Positions 35,768 through 45,154 of a stretch of DNA of 64,000 bases are shown here, in pieces (the first letter of the stretch is position 1; every line of letters begins with the position of its first letter). The translations under genes were made by a program, and so were the position numbers. Source of the stretch: Coriaria nepalensis (Eukaryota; Streptophyta; Magnoliopsida; Cucurbitales; Coriariaceae); the NCBI GenBank assembly GCA_027186245.1, contig CP114485.1, positions 4,650,001 to 4,714,000 of the forward strand. Reading direction: 5' to 3'. The notes below the pieces were generated by a model, which did no database searches, was not told the origin of the DNA, and saw only the letters and a program-made list of their open reading frames with translations.

Positions 35768-36211
35768 TGTCACGTGCGTAAAGTTTCGCCCCGAACTTAG
35801 ACGCTCCGTGCGGCACTTGACACTCCTTCGAGTAACCAAGTCAGCCTAACCGAACCTTGCCAAGAGGTTTGTTTGAAGACTTTAGAAGAACACTTGAGCT
35901 AGAGAATAAAGAACTCTTTGTATTGCTAGAAGGCTAGTATTTTTTTGGATGATTTACAAATGAGGAGGACTCCTCCTTATATAGACCCCCACTTTGAAAT
36001 GGATGGTCAAGATCAATTTGATCTAATGGCTACAATCTATCTTCTAGAGACTTCCATACTATTCTACAAGGGACTAGAAGAATGTACAAGATTCTAGAGA
36101 ATTCTACAAAAGTGTAGGAAACCCTAGAGAATGCTAGAGAAGTCTAGAAGTTTCTAGACTCTTCCATGAAGCCTCCTCCATCTTTTCTACCAAGAAAGGC
36201 AGCCCGTGACA
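35768..36211 (-). repeat. 5' LTR (in element orientation)
   Basis: 444 bp. On the minus strand it contains a TATA box, ctatataagg, at 35984-35975. Upstream of it (higher coordinates) lie a telo-box-like aaaccctag at about 36119 and the heat-shock-element-like arrays at 36091-36105 and 36141-36165. Confidence 0.95.
36141..36165. promoter_or_regulatory. Heat-shock-element-like array in the 5' LTR
   Basis: Five consecutive 5 bp units read aGTCt aGAAg tTTCt aGACt cTTCc, the alternating nGAAn/nTTCn pattern of heat-shock elements with two one-base deviations. The core agtctagaa-gt-ttctagact is a perfect inverted repeat. A second, three-unit array (aTTCt aGAGa aTTCt) is at 36091-36105. The same sites occur in the other LTR, 2989 bases to the left. 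Confidence 0.5.
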
Positions 36212-36215
36212 GTAT
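36212..36215 (+). repeat. Target-site duplication, right (GTAT)
   Basis: Matches 32775-32778. Confidence 0.75.
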
Positions 36216-37136
36216 GCCTGGCTGTTAGTCAGTTTATCCAATGAAGCAGCAGCAGGCAAGTCTTCTACAAAAAAAGTTACTCGCATTCAACTCGCAGGAA
36301 CAGAAGACAGGGTAACCATTTCTTCTAGGTGTTTAAGGGTATTAAGTGTGTACATATTCATATGCGTGCCTGCCTACAAAGTTACAAACTGATGTATGCA
36401 CATTTGTTTCTTAGAGTTTGTCTTTTTTTTTTTTCTTCTCGGTACTTACATGTGATCATCTTGTTATCTGATTATTCATTACAAATGACAGATTGAATTG
36501 AAGTTGAAAGATCTGGACAACAGTAGGAAGACGGTAATAAGGGTAAGGAAGAAGAAGAAGAAGAAGAAGAAGCAGAAGCAGAGCTGCAGGTAAAGTTCAC
36601 AATCCTTTCCAAGTCTACTAATGAAAATGATGATGAGGTCGATATGTGGAATGCATACAAGTGTGATTACGACTATTCTTTCAGTAACAGTTCTTTCCAT
36701 ATAATAAGGCTCACACATGCATCTCTTACATCCATATAGAGTAAGAACAAAGAAAAAAAAAATAAAAAAATAAAAAAAATCGCCATTTTCACATCTTACA
36801 AGCTTACCCTCCTTCCTTTTTAAGGTCAAGGGTCTGTCTCCCTTAGATGAACATTCACGAACAAGAAATAATGGCGAAATGTGCGTTCGGTATGGTCCCC
36901 TCTCTTAACTCAGTTTCTTCAAATGTTTCCTTCCCCTTTCTTTCCCTTTTCTTTATGAGACTGACCCATGAGCCCAACTGATACGATAATGAGATGGTAC
37001 CCAGAAGCGGAGCCGTAAGTCTCGAATTCGAGTCACATATAAAAGGGAAATAGAGGAATCCAACCAATACGGAAAAAAGAAAAAACCACCCCATTAAAAC
37101 TGCTAAATTAATATAAACACCAACCATCTAACTTAT

Positions 37137-37150
37137 GGGGGGGGGGGGGG
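37137..37150 (+). repeat. Poly-G tract (14 G)
   Basis: Uninterrupted run of 14 G in AT-rich surroundings. Confidence 0.9.
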
Positions 37151-38138
37151 CTGTATGAGGAAATTTAGTTTGTCCTAGTTATTACCATGAAGCGTATGTT
37201 CCAATTAGGACATGTTGAGAAATCAGTGTCAAAATAGGATAAAATATCAACTAATTAATCTTATCCTTTAAGCCTTAATCTTACAACACCTAATTGTATA
37301 CATTAATTAATGTTACCAAAACAGTCGTGTTCGGAGAAAGATCATATTTCATTATCCACATCATCTCTCTGACCCAAGTAGAAGATAAAATTACTACACA
37401 TAGCTAGGACCCAATTACCTTACAAATGTCTTCATTTATACGTGTATTCCAAGTCATCTCTCTCCTCGTAAGTAGTGAGATATGATTGGATATCTATGTG
37501 GTGGCTTAATTAATTACCCTTCGTTAATTATTATACTTTAATTTATAAATTATAATTAATTAATTAATTAATTAGTTACTTCTTTCATTTAAAAAAAGAC
37601 CAAGCTTTACGTTGCCCCCACATGGATCTATGAACATTTCCAAAGGCCCAAGTGAGTATTATATATTATACGACTAAATATTCAATGTGATTTGAAAGAG
37701 TTATTAAACATGTTGGGATTATATTTATTTATTTAAAATAATAATTTAATAAAATTTAATAATTCTTATTTTTTAAATTAGATTTCCATCATAAATTATA
37801 TCAAAAATTTTCTCGCCGCCGGCCAACATTAGATTAAAGTCTATATTTGGAAATAGTATAAGAGTTAAATGAAATAAATTTTAATAATTATAAATATTTT
37901 AAATTAGTACGAATATTTATGGAAATAGGAAAAAAAGAAACTTATAATTATAATAATAATAAATAAGTAAACAAATGTACATTCTTACTTGGCAGGCAGG
38001 CATATTGACTGCTTAAATCAGAATCCTAATTAATTATTGGATGCTTGATTAGATTAACAAAATATTAATTAATTAGTCAGAATAAAAGCACGAGAGAAGC
38101 ACGTGGCGAATGAGGCTTATAAGTACAAACCTTGAGAC

Positions 38139-38321
38139 ATGGAAGAGTTGCTGGGTGGTCGCAACACGACAAACTACCAGAATCCAGAAAGACGGTTTCT
38201 TCTGGATTGCCGCAGTGCCGAAAAGCTACTGGCCGAAAACCCGATATTTCGGTCCTCCTTCTACACGTCCGTCTCTTCGCTCAGTGACCGACTCGCTGGT
38301 TTTCCTTTTTTAATTGATTAA
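38139..38321 (+). CDS. Small open frame of unknown status
   Basis: Sixty residues from a true ATG, with fairly balanced composition (MEELLGGRNTTNYQNPERRF onward) and a higher GC content than its surroundings. It lies 230 bases before the start of the receptor-like kinase gene on the same strand. It could be an upstream open frame in that gene's leader, an exon remnant, or chance. No domain is recognised. Confidence 0.2.
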   Translation: MEELLGGRNTTNYQNPERRFLLDCRSAEKLLAENPIFRSSFYTSVSSLSDRLAGFPFLID

Positions 38322-38552
38322 TTTCGGTAGGATGTTTGTCGGTTATATTAGCTTCTCAGAAGAATCACTCGCAATTTCATTTTCACGCGCTTTCGTCTCT
38401 TCTCATCTAAAAATTAGCTTGCAGTGTTGAGGCTCCCACCCACATTACTCCCTCTCTCCTCTGGTTTATATGTACTTTTTTTATTCTCAGGTTTCTCTCT
38501 CTAGACGGAGAAATCAAATAGATTTTTGATTAACCAATTAAAGCGGCGAGGA

Positions 38553-41332
38553 ATGATTGAAAGATTGGGATTTGGTCCGATGAACTTCCGGTCAGTGATG
38601 ATGATGTTGTTACTGTTGTTTGTGTTACATTCTGATCAGAATCTGGGCTTCTGTTGGTCGCTTAACAGTGAAGGTAACTAATTAGTTAATTAATTAACTA
38701 AACGACAAGTTAAAAGGAATGCTTGTTTGGAAATGAAAATCGTGAATGCATGGTTGTTTGGATGCAGGTTTAGCGCTGTTGAGGATTCGGGATAGAGTTC
38801 TCCAAGACCCGTTTGGTGTTCTGTCCGGTTGGAACGATCATGATGGACAGGTTGATCCTTGTTCCTGGTTTGGAGTTGAGTGCTCCGACGGGAAAGTGGT
38901 AATCTTGTGAGTGTAAATTATTAGCTCTTTTTTTTTTCTTCTTGTTTCTGAAGCTGCTTATGAATCTATAATTTACAATTTTCTTGGTGATGACTGAAGA
39001 ATATGGTTGAATATTGCAGGAATCTTAAAGATCTTTGTCTGGGAGGAACACTGGCTCCAGAAATTGGAAGATTGACCCACATACAATCTATGTAAGAACT
39101 TCTTACTCCAACTCTCAATTGTTAAAAAAAGAAAAAAAAAAAAAAAAAGGAAAAATTTATGTAACTTTTCTTCTTATACTGTATTCGTACAGAATTCTAC
39201 GGAACAATTCCTTTTCCGGCGACATTCCGAAAGAGATTGGACAGCTAAAGGAGCTGGAGGTTCTTGACCTGGGATTTAACAACTTTTCCGGGTCATTCCC
39301 GTCTTATTTCAGCAATAACTTTTCACTCACCACCCTGTAAGAGAGAGATATCTACTCTGATTAGAGCTGATCAAAACCATTATCTCTGTGTTTTCACTCA
39401 CAATCCTTCTAATATTTTGCTAACTCTGTTTTTCTTCTCATAGACTACTCGACAACAACAGATTTATCAGTAACATATCTCCGGAGCTAAACAACCTTAA
39501 ATTGCAATCCGAGAATCTTAGACATGACAAAAATTCTCTTGCCTGGTAAGATTACCTATTCAACTCTATGACAACAAATAGTTTTTAACATTGCCTATAG
39601 ACATTTAACTAATAAAGACATCTATTATCTCTGTGTTAGTAATGTCGGACTGTCTAGACATTCCGCTTATCAGAGGAAGCTGCTAGCAGTTGGTGAAAAG
39701 CCACCATTGTTAAAAGGAAATAATGAAAAAGACACTGATTTATCAGCACCTGTCCCTTCTCTCCCTTCACTACCATTATCTTCTCTCTCCGATCCTCCAT
39801 CTCCATCTCCATCACCAGTTTCGCCCTCTACCTCTGCCTCAAATCTACCATTTTTCCCCTTCTTTAACCCCCCAATATTACCCCCTTCCCATTCCCCTTC
39901 GCCTTCTTCTCCTATCACCTTTTTAAACCCACCAGAATCATCTCCTGTAATAGCTCCTACAAAAGCACTGGCTAGTGCCCCTCCACCTCATCATCACTCA
40001 CCACATAGATTTCCTTTCCCTTCCTCCCCTTCTTCTTCTTCATTTCCAAGGCAAGAGGGGGCCAAGGAGAATAAAATGGAGAATAAAGAGGATCATACGG
40101 TTAAAATTGTGGCCGGAATTGTAGGAGGATCCGTTGCTGCTTTGATCGCCGCAATTGCCTTTGTCATTATCCGAAGCAGTAAGGTTGTAACTGTCAAGCC
40201 TTGGGCTTCTGGTTTAAGCGGGCAGCTACAAAGAGCATTCGTAACAGGTGTCCCGAAACTTAGACGGTCAGAGCTTGAAGCAGCTTGTGAAGATTTTAGT
40301 AACATAATCGGCTCATTTTCAGATGGCACTGTGTATAAGGGAACTCTTTCTACTGGGGTCGAAATAGCCGTTTTGTCTACTTCTGTTAAATCAGTTGAAG
40401 ACTGGTCGAAAAGTATGGAAACTCAGTTCGTTACAAAGGTACATACATACATAGAACTCAAAACAGTATTATCATGACTTCATCCTTAATTGCGTCTATA
40501 CTTATCCTCTTTCATCTTTTTACAGATAGAAACATTGTCAAAAGTGAACCATAAGAATTTTGTGAACCTGATCGGTTACTGTGAAGAAGTGCAGCCATTC
40601 ACTAGAATGATGGTTTTTGAATATGCTCCAAATGGAACACTTTTCGAGCATTTACACAGTAAGTATATAACATAATACCAAATTGAAAGAGAGAGAAAAA
40701 AACATGGTTTTGATTTTCCTTTTTGTTTTGTAGTAAAAGAAGCGGAACATTTAGAGTGGGGAACGAGATTAAGGATAGCAATGGGAATGGTGTATTGTCT
40801 AGAACATATGCACCAGCTCAATCCACCTATACCACATAGAAATCTTCAATCTTCATCCATATATCTAACAGAAGATTATGCTGCAAAGCTTTCAGATTTT
40901 AGTTTCTGGACTGAAGTCCTAGAAGCAAAGATCGGATCGGCTGGGCTCAAGCTCGTGCAAATTGATAGTGCAGATTCAGCCAGCAATGTTTATAGCTTGG
41001 GAGTGATTTTGTTCGAAATGGTTACCGGCCGAATTCCATACTCAGTGGATAACAGCACGATTGCGGATTGGGCCTCGGATTATCTCAAGGAGGAGCAGTC
41101 GCTGAGAGAAATGGTGGATCCAACTCTAAGCTCGTATAAAGAAGATGAGGTGGAGAAATTGTTTCAGTTGATTAAGCTATGTATTGATCCTGAGCCAAAG
41201 CAGAGACCGACAATGATGGAAGTCACGGTGATGTTGAAAGACATTACGAGAATGGAACCTGATGGCGCAAGTCCGAAGCTATCGGCTCTTTGGTGGGCTG
41301 AACTCGAGATCATGTCTTCCGAAACAACATGA
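38553..41332 (+). CDS. MRH1/MDIS1-type LRR receptor-like pseudokinase
   Basis: Eight coding exons: 38553-38673, 38768-38906, 39020-39091, 39193-39336, 39444-39545, 39640-40438, 40526-40658 and 40734-41332, about 702 residues. It has a signal peptide (1 to about 33), an LRR N-terminal cap ([18 protein letters not shown]), about three LRRs, a long Pro/Ser-rich extracellular stalk, a transmembrane helix ([22 protein letters not shown]), and a kinase-like domain. Catalytic residues are lost. The third strand has no lysine (VEIAVLST), HRD reads HRN (538-540) and DFG reads DFS (558-560). The match is to the plant group with MRH1 (root-hair growth) and MDIS1/2 (pollen-tube attraction), which act as non-catalytic co-receptors at the plasma membrane. 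The neighbours suggest Arabidopsis At5g58540 (from memory). Confidence 0.92.
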
Positions 41333-41771
41333 GAGAATAACTCAAGTTTCAATGGATTCTTTTGTTGATTGTGATTATCATCGAATCTGAGTTTTCGTAG
41401 ATAACACCAAAAATAAAAGAGAAACAAAGAAAAATAAAATGGTTTTTTTGTACATTAAGTTTTTAATGAAACTTCAGAGTATCGACCAAGCAAATTTGTA
41501 GCGTTTCAAACTGTAAATTTTAATCCCATCTCAATTTGTCATAATTTTAGTTTGAATTTTAGAGACTTTGATTTATGTAAACATTATCATAATATATATA
41601 TATATATTAAGATGGTTAAAAATATTTATAATTATTAATAATCGAATTAATTTTTATTCAATTATTAACTTATCTCAAGAGATTTAATATATATATATAT
41701 TTATATATTTATTGAGTTTATAATAATGTGACGTTTATCTAAACTAATTTGGGCGGGAAGCGAGACATTTA

Positions 41772-41817
<46 letters not shown>

Positions 41818-42102
41818 TGAGGTAAGGCCCTAAAATATTCTTCCTCCCTATTTCCAGTACGGGCTCACCTTTCCCTCACCGCCGCATCTGCTTAACCGTC
41901 ACCGTCCGATTTGCGTTTCCGACGGGAGACGACGGTTATTTTTGAAGTCCATCTGCTCGAAGGTATACGAAGTCTCTATTTCCGATCATCTTTCTCATAG
42001 AAGTGAAGTTTATAACTCGGTCACTTTAGATTTCAAAATGGGCCACCTCGTTTTTCTTCTCGATGTTTTTCTTTTGCAGATTAGGGTTAATCTAGGTTTT
42101 CT
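41333..42102. other. Spacer and TRF-like gene promoter
   Basis: AT-rich 3' region of the kinase gene with (AT)n runs at 41596-41608 and 41687-41699, and an (ATT)n microsatellite at 41773-41816. The leader of the Myb gene follows, perhaps with a 5' UTR intron from about 41963 to a ttgcag acceptor at 42079. Confidence 0.6.
41773..41816. repeat. (ATT)n microsatellite
   Basis: About 15 uninterrupted ATT units. Confidence 0.95.
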
Positions 42103-44515
42103 ATGATCATGGACATTGATGTTTCCCGATGGATTCTTGAATTCGTCCTTCGCTCATCAACTTCCAACTTCCGGCCCTTGAAGGAAATGTTAGCAGTTCT
42201 TCCAATTTCGGATGATGACCTGAGCTTGAAGAAGACGCTGCTTCTCCGACATATTGAGGATGACGTCACGGATGGTTTAGTCGAGGAAAAGCACCTGGGA
42301 ATGCTGGAGATGATTGAAGAGTTGGATAAGGAAGAGGAAATTAAAGTTATCGGCTCAATGCAAGCGGCCTATTGTGCTATAGCAGTAGATTGCACGGTAA
42401 GATACTTGGAGATAAATTCTGAGAAAAAGTTCATTGATGCAGTGGAGAGGATTTGGAGAAAGAGGATGAGAAAGTTGGAAAACTGGGGAAAGAGTGGGTT
42501 AGTTTCGGAGGAGTTGAAATCATGGAGGACTGAGTTAGAGGCTGCAATTTCAGATTCAGATCTGCGGAAGAAGTTGGTGACTATGAACAACAGAAATGAG
42601 GCTGCTAGGTTAGTGGGCGAATATTTAGAAGAATCATGGACCCTTATGGGCCCTCCATTTCTCGAGTTGGCTCAAGAATTAGCTGGTGGGTTATTGTTTA
42701 ATCCGCCAATCGTGAAAGCTGGGGAGGGAGAGAAAAATACTGCCAGTGTTGATGAGGAGGTTGGGACAGAATTACCCAATGAAATAGTCCACCAGAAAGC
42801 AGGGGAGGAGTTGACTGCTCAACCTGTCAGCGATACAGAGATGCCGGATTTGGTTGAGAACCAAGAGGTTGATGAAGTGGTTGATCCGCCAATCGTGAAA
42901 GCTGGGGAGGGAGAGAAAAATGCTGCCAGTGTTGATGAGGAGGTGGGGGCAGAGTTGCCCAGTGAAATAGTCGACCAGAAAGCAGGGGAGGAGTTGACTG
43001 CTCAATCGGTCAACGATACAGAGATGCCGGATTTGGTTGAGAACCAAGAGGTTGATGAAGGGGTTGAAAGAGGAGTTTGTTCTAGTGATACAAACCTAAA
43101 CTCTGATACTACTGCCTCTAAAGATAATGGTAGTCCTCTATTTTTTAAGTTTACCTTTTGTTAGATTTTGCATGGTTGTTGTCTCCCTTTGAGTTAGTAT
43201 ATGTGTTACCTGTTAGGCCAGAATTTCTCTGATTTCTATATCGCATATTCAATTTCTGAGTTACGCAGCCTTTTATTTTATTTTATTTTATTACTGTCTT
43301 TCTCTGTACACAGAAGCTCTAGAATCTGAGGCGACAGTAAAGGTTAATGATGCCAATGCAGTTGGTCCATCCCATAACCAGAATGACATTGTGGAAAGGG
43401 CTGCAACTGAGAACCAGTGTGACATCCAGAAGAATGATGTTCCTCGACCTAGCTTGATGGAACACAATGAAACTGCCATTGCTTTTGAGGTAATTACATT
43501 TATGTTTTTCCAGTTAGTATAATTTTGATATTTCAGTTTACATGATGAAAGAGATGATAACAAGGTGTTTATGCATAATTTTTTACCTGATAGATACCTT
43601 CTTACTTGAATAGTTAAGCATGTGGAATATGAATCCTGATCATTATGGGCATGGTGCAGAAATGGAGAGTGAATACTTCCTGTTTTTAATTATCAAAATC
43701 ATCATCATTTAAGCTCATTCCCATTGTTTTTAATTATATTTATTTTATTATTCCCCCCCCCCTCCCCCCCCCAATTTTTTCTCTCTTTACTTTTTGAGTT
43801 TCTGGTAGCAAGCATAATTTGTCTTCTTCCTTTTGGAACTAATATTTGATTACATGAGTTGATCTGTGATCTTGTCTTACTGATCTAATGTGGCAGCCAA
43901 AATAAGGCAAGGGATGTGAAACAAAGGAATTATTGTGATACTTATTTTTTTTCTTTGATATAATTTTTGCAGTGGAGTGATTCTATTGATAATTTACCTG
44001 AAGGGGGGCTCAATCCCAAGAGCAAGCTTCTTCTTAAGAGACCCAAGAGTAAGGTAACATCACCATTGAAGAATCCAGCATCGCCCAAAGTTAATCAGAG
44101 AAGGCCGATTAGGAGGTGGACTTCAGATGAAGAAGATACTTTAAGGAATGCTGTGAAGAAGTACGTTCAGGTTTTTTGTTTGTTTACCGTTTCATAGCCA
44201 GATTTTTTTTTTTTCTTGAGAAGAGTTTACGTTGTTCCAGAGGATGTATTCAAGCTTAGGGAGTAAACAAAAACTTTAAAAAAATGTTTGAGCAGTCACA
44301 ATCTTGTTCTTGTTGTTCTTAACGCAGGTATGGGCAAGGGAACTGGAAGCTTATATTAAGCGCCCATCGAGGTGTTTTTGAAGAAAGAACGGAGGTAAAC
44401 AACTTCTTCATTCATTTATTTTTAGCTTTACATGTTATGAACCTCTTATTAATAAATGAATAATTACTTTGGTCAGGTGGATCTCAAAGACAAATGGAGA
44501 AACATGATAAGATAG
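42103..44515 (+). CDS. TRF-like Myb protein (telomere-repeat-binding-factor-like)
   Basis: Five exons: 42103-43129, 43314-43489, 43973-44160, 44328-44394 and 44477-44515, GT-AG and in frame, about 498 residues. A second in-frame ATG at 42109 is equally likely. The N-terminal helical region (1 to about 195: DVSRWILEFVLRSS, LKKTLLLRHIEDD) resembles the TRFL5/TRFL10-type plant proteins. The middle is acidic and contains two 61-residue tandem repeats (about 200-321). The C-terminus is one Myb domain (446-498) with RRWTSDEEDTLRNAV, YGQGNWKLIL and the telobox-binding helix VDLKDKWRNM, and it ends right after it. Proteins with this helix can bind TTTAGGG-type repeats, but the lack of the C-terminal Myb extension usually goes with weak binding. 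Likely a nuclear DNA-binding protein. Confidence 0.87.
42701..43066 (+). repeat. Two tandem 183 bp repeats inside the TRF-like gene
   Basis: The second copy begins at 42884, exactly 183 bases (61 codons) after the first, so the frame is kept. The copies differ at roughly a dozen positions, several of which change an amino acid. Confidence 0.95.
43753..43772 (+). repeat. C-rich tract in TRF-like intron 2
   Basis: Ten C, one T, nine C in an otherwise AT-rich intron. Confidence 0.9.
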
Positions 44516-45154
44516 GACAAGATGAAGATACCTTGTACTCCATTTTTTTACTAGGTTTTTCTGTGTTCTAAAAGTTCAAGTCTCTTGATATGCCTAGAAA
44601 CAAAAGCCACAAACAGCTTGACAAAGTCATCCTTTTGTTGAGCTAACTTTTTCCATTTTGATTAATCAATAACCCGTTTGAAGATTGTACCAAAAAAGGT
44701 GGTGGAAGAAAGTTTACTTTGTAGATATGCCCTGTGAATTTTGTATATCTATGTAATTCCATATTTGAAGAATGAGAAATGTTTTTGTTCTCAAATGGGA
44801 AGAATATCTAATGAGATTTAACAAATGAGGGACTTCTGGTAATTTTATGACTACAAGTTTATGTACAAGGGAAAACTGTGTTATTGAACCCGTTACTATA
44901 ACAAGAGTGAAAATATGGAACAGTTGCAATAGCTAGGAAGCTTCCCAATCCTCATAAAAATGCCATGTTTCTATACCGACCAACTCTGAGTAGCTGTCAT
45001 GATGATGTTTGCATTGTTCTGCCAAGCCATCTTCATCCTTCACCATGCTATGTAAGTTCACACCCAGGCCCTTGATCCTCTTCTTTTTTCGCCGAGATGA
45101 ACCCGATTAGGGCTGGACTCTAAGGTCATGAAATCAAAGAAAGTACGCCCAAAA
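44516..45154. other. Convergent 3' ends of the TRF-like and EOL2 genes
   Basis: The two genes point at each other, so this stretch holds both 3' UTRs. No other gene is seen. Confidence 0.7.

Larger units (their letters stand above)
32779..36211 (-). mobile_element. Chromovirus-type Ty3/gypsy LTR retrotransposon, internally deleted, recent insertion
   Basis: 3433 bp element transcribed on the minus strand. Two 444 bp LTRs start TGTCAC and end GTGACA, with no difference found when read side by side. The internal part is only 2545 bp. It contains a tRNA-iMet-type primer site, one open frame (Gag, protease, RT stub, integrase C-terminus, chromodomain) and a polypurine tract. The reverse transcriptase, RNase H and integrase catalytic cores are absent, so it must borrow enzymes from a related full-length element. 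The short LTRs and chromodomain point to a Reina-like chromovirus, which a phylogeny would be needed to confirm. Confidence 0.95.
36216..38552. other. Intergenic, promoter of the receptor-like kinase
   Basis: Contains a (GAA)n run at 36547-36570, a 14-base G tract at 37137-37150 and AT-rich DNA at 37500-37980. A 60-residue ATG-initiated open frame at 38139-38321 matches no family I recognise. The leader of the downstream kinase gene lies at the right end. Confidence 0.55.

Noticed and set aside
35679..35816. Extension of the LTR-element frame into the 5' LTR
   Set aside because: The extra codons read through the primer site and LTR, which is non-coding in this family. The ATG at 35678 is a better start.
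37000..37060. Phrase resembling a dispersed repeat (agaagcggagccgtaagtct), with similar ones at 9009, 30670 and 56912
   Set aside because: Each is only 20 to 40 bases and the flanks do not match each other, so no element could be delimited.
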